A program made the position numbers and the translations under genes. Shown here one piece after another: positions 27,565 through 36,395 of a stretch of DNA of 64,000 nucleotides. The notes under the pieces are model-generated. The model did not search any database. It was not told the DNA's origin and was given only the letters and a program-made list of their open reading frames with translations. The stretch is from Bacteroidales bacterium (GTDB taxonomy: Bacteria; Bacteroidota; Bacteroidia; Bacteroidales; UBA932): contig JAFUGJ010000024.1 of the NCBI GenBank assembly GCA_017469425.1, forward strand, positions 51,738 through 115,737, given 5' to 3'. Every line of letters begins with the position of its first letter. The first letter of the stretch is position 1.

Positions 27565-28431
27565 TTACTTCTTTTTGGGAAGTTTCGGTGAAGTCTTCTC
27601 AATTCTCTTCTCTTCTGAAGCAACGCGACGTTCAAGTTTCTTGATATCTTCTGCCGGCGGAAGTTCTTCTGGGCGGATTCCTCGTTTACCAAGCATCTCC
27701 CTGACACTTTGATTATTCTGCATATGCTCGTTCGTTATGTCCCGTTCGCCGTAGAGATTTTTCCCTTCCACGTTATAGTTGGTCATTTCTGTGGCCAGGT
27801 TCTTAGCAGCAATAGTCAACGTCGGAAGAAAATCTGCCAGCGGCCGGCTATCTTTCACGCCTAGCCGTTTCTTCATATCTTCGGTTGTATGGCCACCAAA
27901 CAGGACGGCATCGCCTTTGGAACGTATTCTACCAAAGCCCTTGTCATCCACTCCGCGCTCATAGATATTCTGCGACAACTGTTTCTCAGATGCACGGAGG
28001 CGATCACGAGATTCAAGACGCGCGATGTAGTTTATACGTTCCTCGATGAGTTCCGCTTTGCGGGTCTGGACGGCGAAATAGCTCTGAGCGAAAGCTACAG
28101 GTTCTTTTTTCGGGTCGCCATTCTGGGCTATCAAGTAGCAAGCATAGCGAGTGAGCATGAAATCTTGGACATCTCTGTTTGCACCGCTTCCCAGCTTGAC
28201 CATTTTCGTGACCTCACGAAAATGGTCGTCTACGTTGATTCCCTGTGTGCTGCAGGATTCAACTGCGCGGTTAATAGCGGATTGAAAGTTTTCCCAACGG
28301 GCATAGCCCAGGACCTCCTGCAGTTCTCTGGCAAACCAAACCTCAACTTTCTCTTTCCCATTGTCGCTTTCGATGTAGGTTGCGATGGCATCAAATGCGC
28401 CTTTATACTGTATAATGCTCTGTTTATCCAT
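27565..28431 (-). CDS. dinD: DNA damage-inducible protein D (BRO-like N-terminus)
   Basis: 288 residues of the DinD family, SOS-linked in E. coli and reported there to affect RecA filaments. The N-terminal BRO-like domain contains VWFARELQEVLGYARWENF, then DDHFREVTKMVKLGSG, RYACYLIAQNGDPKK and FAQSYFAVQTRKAELIEE. The C-terminal half has FGGHTTEDMKKRLG and a Lys-rich tail. Full length, on the strand opposite to its neighbours. The segment for DHFREVTKMV is a DNA palindrome (28198-28227) duplicated past the stop codon. A full -33/-7 promoter with a dyad in the spacer precedes it. Confidence 0.92.
   Translation of the reverse strand: MDKQSIIQYKGAFDAIATYIESDNGKEKVEVWFARELQEVLGYARWENFQSAINRAVESCSTQGINVDDHFREVTKMVKLGSGANRDVQDFMLTRYACYLIAQNGDPKKEPVAFAQSYFAVQTRKAELIEERINYIARLESRDRLRASEKQLSQNIYERGVDDKGFGRIRSKGDAVLFGGHTTEDMKKRLGVKDSRPLADFLPTLTIAAKNLATEMTNYNVEGKNLYGERDITNEHMQNNQSVREMLGKRGIRPEELPPAEDIKKLERRVASEEKRIEKTSPKLPKKK
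28198..28227 (-). repeat. Coding palindrome within dinD
   Basis: GACCATTTTCGT (28198-28209), loop GACCTC, ACGAAAATGGTC (28216-28227): a perfect 12-bp stem that encodes HFREVTKMV on the minus strand. Its near-identical copy lies at 27518-27547. Confidence 0.85.
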
Positions 28432-28450
28432 AAGCCAATAAGTTTACGCA

Positions 28451-28482
28451 CAAAGATAGCCATACTTTCTGGGCTATCCAAA
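28451..28482 (-). promoter_or_regulatory. dinD promoter with operator dyad in the spacer
   Basis: On the minus strand TTTG (28482-28479), a 20-base spacer and TATCTTTG (28458-28451): a full consensus match. GATAGCC (28455-28461) and GGCTATC (28472-28478) form a 7-bp inverted repeat with a 10-base centre that overlaps the -7 box and the spacer, ideal for a repressor. Leader about 13-20 bases. Confidence 0.7.
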
Positions 28483-28545
28483 GTCATTACCTGATCTTTT
28501 TTAAGCCGATGGCTCCTTTCTACTGGTAATTTCGGGGAAAATCGC

Positions 28546-28553
28546 TAAATTTG
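28546..28553 (+). promoter_or_regulatory. -7 box ahead of the hairpin RNA and defence operon
   Basis: TAAATTTG, followed by CCTTTGC; transcription would begin near 28560. No TTTG was found at the -33 position, so the promoter may be weak or activated. Confidence 0.5.
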
Positions 28554-28559
28554 CCTTTG

Positions 28560-28800
28560 CAATCCACAAGGAAAGCAATTTACATACCGAAAGCGTTTAG
28601 CTTTATTCCGTATTGGCGAATCTCGACAATTCACAATTTGATACAGGAATACAGTGCAACGCTTGCGCTGGCTATAATTTGGGCTTCGGCTCACGCTATA
28701 GCAGTGCGAGCCATAATTGTACTTATTCGTATCAATCGGAGTCGAGACCGTGCCAATAGGATAAGTCGCTAAGGAGGCTCGCACTTTCGCGTAATATAGA
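28560..28800 (+). ncRNA. Candidate long-hairpin structured RNA upstream of the defence operon
   Basis: Bases 28588-28789 pair in one nested hairpin. Stems from outside in (5' arm/3' arm): 588-593/784-789, 597-601/768-772, 602-605/762-765, 608-609/759-760, 611-617/752-758, 621-627/741-747, 638-644/729-735, 647-651/724-728, 653-659/717-723, 661-670/702-711, 672-676/697-701, 680-684/689-693 (all plus 28000), about 70 pairs, closed by C(UUCG)G. Non-Watson-Crick pairs I see (G656-U720, U664-G708, G667-U705, G682-U691, U602-G765) are all G-U on the plus strand, which favours plus-strand RNA. It may be an independent RNA or the operon leader. No known RNA family was recognised and no reverse transcriptase gene is near, so a retron is not supported. 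Confidence 0.65.
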
Positions 28801-28807
28801 GAGTATC

Positions 28808-28824
28808 GCTCCCCGGGCCGGAGC
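28808..28824 (+). promoter_or_regulatory. Small leader hairpin before the helicase start
   Basis: GCTCC (28808-28812), loop CCGGGCC, GGAGC (28820-28824). The 3' arm contains GGAG, 14 bases before the ATG at 28838, so the stem could hide a ribosome-binding site. Weak: Bacteroidota rarely use a strong Shine-Dalgarno. Confidence 0.35.
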
Positions 28825-28837
28825 ACAAAATGCGACC

Positions 28838-31800
28838 ATGGCCCAGATATACGACAACATCGAGATAAAATTCACGGAAGGCCTTAGAGGCATCATCTCC
28901 AGCCTCGGAGTGAAACGAGTGGACTTTTGCGTGGGCTATTTCAACCTCCGTGGTTGGAATCTCGTAGTTGACCAGATTGACTCCCTCCCCGGTGACAACG
29001 TATATGAAAATGACGAAAGGCTATTCCGCACCTGTCGACTCCTGATTGGAATGCATCGTCCGCCGGAGGAACTGATCCGCCAGCTATACAGTGGCGAAGA
29101 ATATCATCCCGATGCCAATGATGTCCAAGACGCAAAACTCCAGATTGCAGAAGATTTTCGCAAGCAGTTGCTTCTAGGGCTTCCGACAAACGCCGACCAG
29201 GCAACCCTTCGCAAACTCTCCAAGCAGCTGAAAGAAAAGAAGGTCTGCGTCAAGTTGTATCTCCGCGAGCCTCTTCACGCCAAACTCTACCTTGCCTATC
29301 GCCCTGATGACCATTTCAACCCGATTCCGGCTATCCTCGGCAGCAGCAACTTGACCTACTCCGGTCTAACGAAACAAGGTGAACTTAATGCCGAGTTCGC
29401 CGACAGCGATAGCGCAAAGAAACTCTCTGCCTGGTTCGATGACCGCTGGAATGACCGTTTTTGTGTCGACATTACGGAGGAACTTATCAAGGTAATCGAT
29501 GACAGTTGGGCCAGCGAAAATGAGATTTCTCCGTACTACATCTATTTGAAAACGGCATACCATCTTAGCGAAGAAGCCCGTATGGGCGTGAAGGAGTTCT
29601 CTCTTCCGCCTGAATTCCGCAAGGACTTGTTCGATTTTCAGCAGACCGCGGTCAAGATTGCCGCACGTCATCTCCATAACGAGAAACGAGGCGGCGCTAT
29701 GATTGGTGATGTGGTCGGTCTTGGTAAGACCATCACTGCCTGCGCCATCGCAAAACTCTATGAGAACACCTACGGCAGCAACACGCTCATAATCTGCCCT
29801 GCCAACCTACAGGAAATGTGGCAGAAATACCGCAAGAAATACGATCTGAAAGCTGACATCGTCTCAATGGCAAAGCCCATTGACATAGCCAACGCAAGAT
29901 ACTACAAACTCATCATCGTTGATGAAAGCCACAATCTCCGTAACTCAACCGGAGCGCGTTACCAGAACATCCAGAGCCTGATACAGAAGCAGAACAGCAG
30001 CGTTCTTCTCCTGACGGCAACGCCGTACAACATGGATTTCCGCGACCTGAGCAATCAACTCAAACTTTTCATCGAAGAAGACCAAGACCTCGGCATCCGC
30101 CCGGAAATATATATCAAATCCATTGGTGGCGAACGGGAATTCCTGATGAAACACAACGAAGTGTTCATCCGCAGCATAAAAGCCTTCGAGCAAAGCCCAT
30201 ACGTCGAGGATTGGAACGAGTTGATGAAACTCTTCCTCGTCCGTCGAACCCGCACTTTTATCAAGGACAACTACGCCAAGAAAGACGATAGCAACGGACG
30301 CCGCTATCTCGAATTCCCGGATGGTTCAAAGTCATACTTCCCTGACCGTATTCCAAAGTCCATCAAGTTCCCAACCGTCCATGGAGACCAGTATAGTCGG
30401 CTCTACTCAGATGAGATGATAAATCTGATGGAATCCCTGAAACTCCCCCGCTACGGCCTCATTCATTACATCAGCGAGGAACGGACTGCCGATGCATCAA
30501 AACCGGAGAAACTCCTCATTGAGAATCTTTCCCGTGCAGGGGAACGTATGATGGGTTTCTGCAAGAGCACATTCTTCAAGCGAATGGACAGTTGCGGCTA
30601 TTCTTTCCTGCTGACCTTGTACCACCACCTGCTACGCAATGCCGTATTCATGTATGCGCTGGATAATGGTCTCGACCTCCCGATAGGCGACGAAAACTCC
30701 CTTCCGGACGATTTTATAGATGACGAGGATACCAATATCTCCATCTTCGGAGATAATTCCGACCAGTATCGCGCATCCGGCTCCCTGCTCGCTGCCAAGC
30801 CCATTCCTACTGATCTGTCTGTCTATGCGACATTGGCAAAAGAACACTACGAGACCATCAAACTCAAAAACAATGTTTCCTGGTTGAAACCGACATACTT
30901 CAAGCGGACGTTGAAACAGCAGCTCAAAAAAGACTCTGATACCATCATTCAGATGATTGAACTATGCGGCATCTGGAACCCGTGCGAAGACCGGAAGATT
31001 CAAAGCCTCTACGACTTGCTTAACAAGGCCCACCAGAAAGACAAGGTCATCGTGTTTACCCAGTACTCCGATACGGCCATGTATCTGTATACCCAACTCA
31101 AACAAATGGGAATGAAACAGATATACTACGTAACGGGTGATAGCAAGAATCCTACGGAATCCGTTGACCGCTTCTCTCCCAAGAGCAACGGACAGGAAGT
31201 TGAACCTGTCGACCAGTATCGTGTCCTCATTGCAACGGACGTGCTCTCGGAAGGTCAGAACTTACAGGATTCCCACGTCATCGTCAACTACGATATGCCC
31301 TGGGCCATCATCCGCCTCATCCAGCGAGCCGGTCGTGTTGACCGTATCGGACAGGAATCCAAAGAGATATACTGCTACTCCTTCTTCCCGGCAGACGGCA
31401 TCGAAGACATTATCCGGCTTCGCAGCCGCCTCAATAAGCGTATCAACGAGAACGCAAATGTAGTCGGCTCCGACGAAGTGTTCTTCGAGGGCAATGAAAA
31501 GAACCTGATGAATCTCTACAACGAGCAGAGCGGCATCCTTGACCAGGAAGAAGGCGATTCTGACGTAGACCTTTCGTCGCAGGCATATCAAATCTGGCAG
31601 AAAGCCATCAAATCCAATCCCCGCCTCAAGGAAATCATACCGAACCTCAGCGATATGATATACTCCACCAAGAAGGCATCACCGAACCGTCCTGACGGAG
31701 TTATAACCTTCTGCCGCACCTACAACGACTTCGACATTCTCAGTTGGTACGACCGCGCAGGAAATCTTGTCAGTCAGTCCCAGAAGCGGATTCTTGCAGC

Positions 31801-32230
31801 TATGGAATGCGGACCGAAAGAACCGCGTCTCGACCAGATGCCTGACCACTTTGACCTCGTAAAGAAATCGGTTGATGATATTGCTGACGATGTCCCCTCC
31901 TCAATGGGCGTTCTCGGCAACCGTTTCAGCACACGTTACCGTATCGTACAACTGCTGGAGAGTTTCTATGGACAACAAACCAACATCTTCTTCGATGTGG
32001 ACTATAAGCAGCAGGTCAAATTGGCCATTGACGATATTTACAACTACCAACTGATTGAGACCACGAAGACCGTTATTGGCCGGATGCTCAACAAGGGTGA
32101 TTCTCAGGAAGAAATCGTCGAGGCCGTCCTTGACTTTCGCAAAAAGGGTGTCCTATGCCGCAAACAGGACAGCAACATCAAGAACAAATCCCCAAAGATC
32201 CTCTGCTCGATGGGGCTCGTAAGACAATAA
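28838..32230 (+). CDS. PLD-like nuclease fused to SNF2-type helicase (defence)
   Basis: 1130 residues. An N-terminal phospholipase D-like nuclease domain (about 1-210) has a single HxK motif (His147, Lys149 in LHAKLYL) and GSSNLTYSGL near 168-177. The helicase follows: motif I GLGKT (294-298), motif II DESH (362-365), motif III LLTATPYN near 392-399, and the C-terminal part with VIVFTQYSD, VLIATDVLSEGQNLQDS and LIQRAGRVDRIGQ. SNF2 translocases with PLD domains occur in defence systems such as DISARM (DrmD and DrmC), where methylase, helicase and PLD protein are cooperating parts. It is followed after 6 bases by a methyltransferase gene. No known system name is assigned. Confidence 0.88.
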   Translation: MAQIYDNIEIKFTEGLRGIISSLGVKRVDFCVGYFNLRGWNLVVDQIDSLPGDNVYENDERLFRTCRLLIGMHRPPEELIRQLYSGEEYHPDANDVQDAKLQIAEDFRKQLLLGLPTNADQATLRKLSKQLKEKKVCVKLYLREPLHAKLYLAYRPDDHFNPIPAILGSSNLTYSGLTKQGELNAEFADSDSAKKLSAWFDDRWNDRFCVDITEELIKVIDDSWASENEISPYYIYLKTAYHLSEEARMGVKEFSLPPEFRKDLFDFQQTAVKIAARHLHNEKRGGAMIGDVVGLGKTITACAIAKLYENTYGSNTLIICPANLQEMWQKYRKKYDLKADIVSMAKPIDIANARYYKLIIVDESHNLRNSTGARYQNIQSLIQKQNSSVLLLTATPYNMDFRDLSNQLKLFIEEDQDLGIRPEIYIKSIGGEREFLMKHNEVFIRSIKAFEQSPYVEDWNELMKLFLVRRTRTFIKDNYAKKDDSNGRRYLEFPDGSKSYFPDRIPKSIKFPTVHGDQYSRLYSDEMINLMESLKLPRYGLIHYISEERTADASKPEKLLIENLSRAGERMMGFCKSTFFKRMDSCGYSFLLTLYHHLLRNAVFMYALDNGLDLPIGDENSLPDDFIDDEDTNISIFGDNSDQYRASGSLLAAKPIPTDLSVYATLAKEHYETIKLKNNVSWLKPTYFKRTLKQQLKKDSDTIIQMIELCGIWNPCEDRKIQSLYDLLNKAHQKDKVIVFTQYSDTAMYLYTQLKQMGMKQIYYVTGDSKNPTESVDRFSPKSNGQEVEPVDQYRVLIATDVLSEGQNLQDSHVIVNYDMPWAIIRLIQRAGRVDRIGQESKEIYCYSFFPADGIEDIIRLRSRLNKRINENANVVGSDEVFFEGNEKNLMNLYNEQSGILDQEEGDSDVDLSSQAYQIWQKAIKSNPRLKEIIPNLSDMIYSTKKASPNRPDGVITFCRTYNDFDILSWYDRAGNLVSQSQKRILAAMECGPKEPRLDQMPDHFDLVKKSVDDIADDVPSSMGVLGNRFSTRYRIVQLLESFYGQQTNIFFDVDYKQQVKLAIDDIYNYQLIETTKTVIGRMLNKGDSQEEIVEAVLDFRKKGVLCRKQDSNIKNKSPKILCSMGLVRQ

Positions 32231-32236
32231 CCACGT

Positions 32237-35200
32237 ATGGCACTCACCAAAAAGCAATTTGCCCAGTACCTGAAAGAAGCCGACTTCCGTACCCTTTTCA
32301 TCGAAGAAATGGGATGGAACAAATACAGCACAACCCTTGCTGACATCCCTGCCATCATCCTTGAAGGTAAAGAGTTCAATATCAAGACTATTGCTCACCG
32401 CAACGGTTATCAGATTCTTCTGTGCATTGTAAAAGAACTCCCCACCAACTCCCTCTGCAAGAAACTGGACACCAAACTCCGCCGTGCCGCACAGGACTAC
32501 ATCTGCATCTTTGTGGTCCCCGGTACCGAACATCACCTTTGGGCAGCGCCTGTCAAGACTAACGAAAAGCGGGATATAGTTCTCATTGAATATGCCACTA
32601 CAGACCAGGCACAGTTCCTCTTCGAGAAGATTTCCGGACTGTCCTTCGGTATTGATGAGGTAACAACCATCGTCGATGTCAAGGAACGAGTACAGGGAGC
32701 ATTTGCTGTCAATTCCGAGAAGATTACCAAGGACTTCTACACCGGCTTCAACAAGCAGCACAAAGCCTTTGCCGAGTTCATTACCGGCATCGATGACCAG
32801 GTGGCCGCAAAAGACAACAAGAACAAGCAGTGGTACACCTCCGTCATGCTCAATCGCCTGATGTTCTGCTACTTCATCCAGAAGAAAGGTTTCCTCGATG
32901 GCGATGAGAATTACCTTCGCAATAGACTCCATTGGGTGCAGGAACTGAAAGGGAATAACCAGTTCTTCAAGTCATTCTACAAAGGCTTTCTGGTTCAGCT
33001 CTTCCGCGGCGGCCTCAACTCACCCAAACATGACAGTGACTTTGAAGACATCTATGGCCGTATTCCGTACCTTAACGGCGGTATGTTCGATGTCCACCAG
33101 ATAGAGCACGACTACGCCGACATCGACATTAAGGACGAAGCCTTTGAGTCCCTCTTTGAATTCTTCGACAAATGGCGCTGGCATCTTGACACCCGAGTAA
33201 CGGCTTCCGGACGAGATATCAACCCCGACGTGCTGGGCTACATCTTCGAGCAATACATCAATGACCGCGCCCAGATGGGCGCCTACTACACTAAAGAAGA
33301 CATCACGGAGTACATTGGACGCAACACCATCATTCCGTATCTGTTTGATGCTGTGTCAAAGAATTATCCTGAGGCATTCGCCGAGGATGGCGAGTTCTGG
33401 TCATACTTCAAGGAAAAGGGCAAGGACTTCATCTATGATGCCGTCAAGAAGGGTGTAGATGAGCCTATTCCGGACGACATCGCACAGGGGCTTGACACAA
33501 CGGCCCCCGGCCTTCTGGAACGCCGCAAATCCTGGAACAACCCCACGCCTGCAAAATATGCACTGCCTACTGAGATTTGGCGCGAGACCATCGAGCGTCG
33601 GCAGCGGTACGAAACCATTACGGACTTGATTTCCACTGGCGAAATCAAGTCCGTGAACGACTTCATTACCTATAATCTGAACACGCCAAAGATTGCGTAT
33701 GATTTCCTGAACAATACACAGGATAAGAAGTTCATTGAATTGTTCTATGCCGAACTCCAGAAGGTCACCATCCTTGACCCTACCTGCGGCTCCGGTGCTT
33801 TCCTTTTCGCTGCACTCAATCTCCTGGAGCCTTTATACGAGGTATGCATCACCCGAATGGAGGAATTCAATAGTCAGGATTATTCTTGCTTTGCTGAACA
33901 GCTCTCGGAGATTCAGAACAAGTACCGCAGCAATATCCAGTACTTCATCTACAAGAGCATCATCCTCCGGAATCTCTATGGCGTTGACATCATGGCCGAG
34001 GCCGTGGAGATTGCCAAGCTACGACTGTTCCTGAAAATGGTGGCCGTTGTGGACGTTGACAAGCGTGCTGACAACCTGGGCCTTGACCCGCTGCCGGACA
34101 TCGACTTCAATATCCGCTGCGGAAATACACTCGTGGGATATGCCACGGAAGCCCAACTGTACCGTGATTTGGATATTGCTACCGATTTCCTCCAGCAACT
34201 TGCCAATCAGGAATTAAAGGAGAAATTACACGCACAGCTCCAGGACGTAGCAGACACATACGAGGTTTTCCGGATGGAGCAGCTGAGCAAAGAATCAGAC
34301 ATTCAAGTACTGAAAGACGCCAAGGCCTCTCTGAACACAGAACTTGCCCAACTCAATACCCTGCTGAATGAGCACCTGTATGCATCAACCGCCCAGATAG
34401 ACTACACCAAATGGCTGGAAACCCATCAGCCATTCCACTGGATGGCAGAATTTTATCAAATCTTGCATAATGGCGGATTTGATGTTATTATTGGAAATCC
34501 GCCCTATGTCGAGTACTCGAAGCGTAATGTGCGCTACACGATAAGCGGATATGACACTATTAAGAGTTCCAACCTATATGCCTTTGTCTTTGAACGCTCA
34601 TTCTACCTAACATCGAAAAAGATAGCATTTATTGTTCAAATGTCCGCAGTAGGAACGGAATCGATGCGTTCGTTGCAGCAATTCTTGTTGAGTAATACGT
34701 CAATGCTTCATTTCGGATGCTTCCCAGAACGACCTAAGCAGCTGTTTGATGGTGCTTGTATCGCACTATCAATTATACTCTGCGACCACTCTATGACTGA
34801 GGATAGATTGCTATACGGAAGCGGCGTGTCAAGAACGACAGACGAAGGAAGACCATCCTTGTTCTCCTCTCTGTCGTATATCTCAATTCCCAAATCATCT
34901 TTTCTTCCTGACTATTTTCTCTTTCCAAAGTTCAAGTCTGCGATTGAAATAGAAATAATTCAGAAACTGTTTAAGGATAAGCCAATCATTAGATATACTA
35001 CACCTATTGCATCGAATAATACTATTTCATATCGTACTGCAGGGGGCCGATATTGGAAGATTGTGTTGAATCGTCCTTTCGCAACCGAATCAACTTCAAA
35101 CAAGACAAAGTATATAAGAAGTGATATGCCTTCTAACGCATTGGTCGCAATTCTCAACTCCAATACGCTCTGGTGGTACTATGTCAACTATTTCGACCTG

Positions 35201-35506
35201 TATAATTTCAAGGATTACATGATTTTCAATTTCTGTTATTCGGTTAAGGAAGACATCGCAGAACTGGAGAATTTGGGAGAACAGTTGATGGAATCATTTG
35301 AAGCTCACGAAGTTGTTAATACTCAATACATCAAGTCAAAACAAAAAGAATCAATTTTTGAGTCATTCAATCCACAATTATCAAAAGAAATCATTGACCG
35401 AATCGATATGATCCTTGCCAAACACTACCAATTCTCTGAACAGGAGTTAGACTATATCATAAATTATGACATTAAGTATAGAGTAGGTGGAGAATTGAAC
35501 GAGTAG
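32237..35506 (+). CDS. Eco57I/PglX-type adenine-specific DNA methyltransferase (defence)
   Basis: 1089 residues. An N-terminal alpha/beta region (1-about 150) resembles the start of type IIG/BREX-type proteins; the methyltransferase core has motif I DPTCGSGAFLF near 513-523 and motif IV NPPYVEY near 754-760, typical of N6-adenine methylases. The C-terminal third (after about 760) is more A+T-rich at DNA level and should contain the target-recognition domain. Paired with the helicase just upstream (6-base gap) and the small third gene 1 base downstream, it probably marks self DNA. Whether it also cuts DNA cannot be told; no clear PD-(D/E)XK motif was identified. Confidence 0.88.
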   Translation: MALTKKQFAQYLKEADFRTLFIEEMGWNKYSTTLADIPAIILEGKEFNIKTIAHRNGYQILLCIVKELPTNSLCKKLDTKLRRAAQDYICIFVVPGTEHHLWAAPVKTNEKRDIVLIEYATTDQAQFLFEKISGLSFGIDEVTTIVDVKERVQGAFAVNSEKITKDFYTGFNKQHKAFAEFITGIDDQVAAKDNKNKQWYTSVMLNRLMFCYFIQKKGFLDGDENYLRNRLHWVQELKGNNQFFKSFYKGFLVQLFRGGLNSPKHDSDFEDIYGRIPYLNGGMFDVHQIEHDYADIDIKDEAFESLFEFFDKWRWHLDTRVTASGRDINPDVLGYIFEQYINDRAQMGAYYTKEDITEYIGRNTIIPYLFDAVSKNYPEAFAEDGEFWSYFKEKGKDFIYDAVKKGVDEPIPDDIAQGLDTTAPGLLERRKSWNNPTPAKYALPTEIWRETIERRQRYETITDLISTGEIKSVNDFITYNLNTPKIAYDFLNNTQDKKFIELFYAELQKVTILDPTCGSGAFLFAALNLLEPLYEVCITRMEEFNSQDYSCFAEQLSEIQNKYRSNIQYFIYKSIILRNLYGVDIMAEAVEIAKLRLFLKMVAVVDVDKRADNLGLDPLPDIDFNIRCGNTLVGYATEAQLYRDLDIATDFLQQLANQELKEKLHAQLQDVADTYEVFRMEQLSKESDIQVLKDAKASLNTELAQLNTLLNEHLYASTAQIDYTKWLETHQPFHWMAEFYQILHNGGFDVIIGNPPYVEYSKRNVRYTISGYDTIKSSNLYAFVFERSFYLTSKKIAFIVQMSAVGTESMRSLQQFLLSNTSMLHFGCFPERPKQLFDGACIALSIILCDHSMTEDRLLYGSGVSRTTDEGRPSLFSSLSYISIPKSSFLPDYFLFPKFKSAIEIEIIQKLFKDKPIIRYTTPIASNNTISYRTAGGRYWKIVLNRPFATESTSNKTKYIRSDMPSNALVAILNSNTLWWYYVNYFDLYNFKDYMIFNFCYSVKEDIAELENLGEQLMESFEAHEVVNTQYIKSKQKESIFESFNPQLSKEIIDRIDMILAKHYQFSEQELDYIINYDIKYRVGGELNE

Positions 35507-35507
35507 T

Positions 35508-36395
35508 ATGGATATGACTGTTTTTGAAGAAATCATCGCTCGGCTGAACTATTTCAAAGACATCGAGGCAATTATGCAATTTTCTGCTGATAGTAGTGTC
35601 ATAATAGAGGAACTTTGTACCTATACATTGATGTGCAGCAGAAAGATCATCGATCCAAATCCTGACAACTATCTCCAATATGACCCAGATGACGCAGTCG
35701 TCGTTGGTTTACTGGTCAAACAACACAAAGGTCTTGAACAACTTATTCAAGCGCATAATTCTGGAAATCTTGATGTTGCATGGCCATTCATCAGGATCAA
35801 TTATGAGGCTTATATAAAGATGCGTTACTTAATCCGTGAGGGTAAATCTGCTCAGCGTGACTATAGGCTTAAATCCTACAAGAATCGCTACAAAATGTAC
35901 GAGAAGTACAATAGGAAAGGGAACGGGGTCACGGATGTTTTCTTATACAAATTTTTGGAAGATATTAAGGTAGAGGGATTCACGATACAAGACTTTGAAG
36001 CCATAAAATCATGGAAAGCATTCGGAGGGAAATCATTTGAAAACCTGATGAAAGAGTTTGAGTCTGCGGAATTGTACCTCCCAAGTTACGCACTTGTCTC
36101 GGATTCCATACATTCTGATTGGGGTGATATTCGGCAACTGCATCTGCAAGAATTAGATGGCAAATTTGCTGTCAAGATTGAGCCGGAAAAGTATCATGGC
36201 AGAGTCATTCTTTCGTGCGTTTATCTCCACCTGCAGGCACTCGAGAATTTCCTTCAGTGGTACAGAACAGATTTTGGCGCAGAAATAATCCACGCAGAAG
36301 ACCTCGTAGCAGAGTTAATACGCGTCATCGGAATCCTAAATTCCTATTTCATAGGCATCTATGAGAACAAGCCTGATGTCTTTGTTAGAAATTAG
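35508..36395 (+). CDS. Hypothetical protein, third gene of the defence operon (HEPN/DUF5677-like helical)
   Basis: 295 residues, almost all helical. The sequence WPFIRINYEAYIKMRYLIREG followed by Lys/Arg-rich helices and SDSIHSDWGDIRQLHL resembles DUF5677/HEPN-type proteins, which have a Ser/His-rich segment and sometimes RNase activity. The similarity is weak and no RxxxxH motif is certain. The ATG is 1 base beyond the methyltransferase stop, so it belongs to the operon. The A+T content is higher than in most of the window and like that of the methyltransferase 3' end, suggesting the two were acquired together. Confidence 0.65.
   Translation: MDMTVFEEIIARLNYFKDIEAIMQFSADSSVIIEELCTYTLMCSRKIIDPNPDNYLQYDPDDAVVVGLLVKQHKGLEQLIQAHNSGNLDVAWPFIRINYEAYIKMRYLIREGKSAQRDYRLKSYKNRYKMYEKYNRKGNGVTDVFLYKFLEDIKVEGFTIQDFEAIKSWKAFGGKSFENLMKEFESAELYLPSYALVSDSIHSDWGDIRQLHLQELDGKFAVKIEPEKYHGRVILSCVYLHLQALENFLQWYRTDFGAEIIHAEDLVAELIRVIGILNSYFIGIYENKPDVFVRN

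Noticed and set aside
28560-28800. Hairpin RNA as a retron msr-msd
   Set aside because: No reverse transcriptase gene is present in the window near it, and no a1/a2-type arrangement with a branching G was identified.
28545-28826. 93-codon minus-strand frame over the hairpin RNA
   Set aside because: It covers the palindromic structure, starts in the small leader hairpin, has no promoter and no recognisable protein feature.
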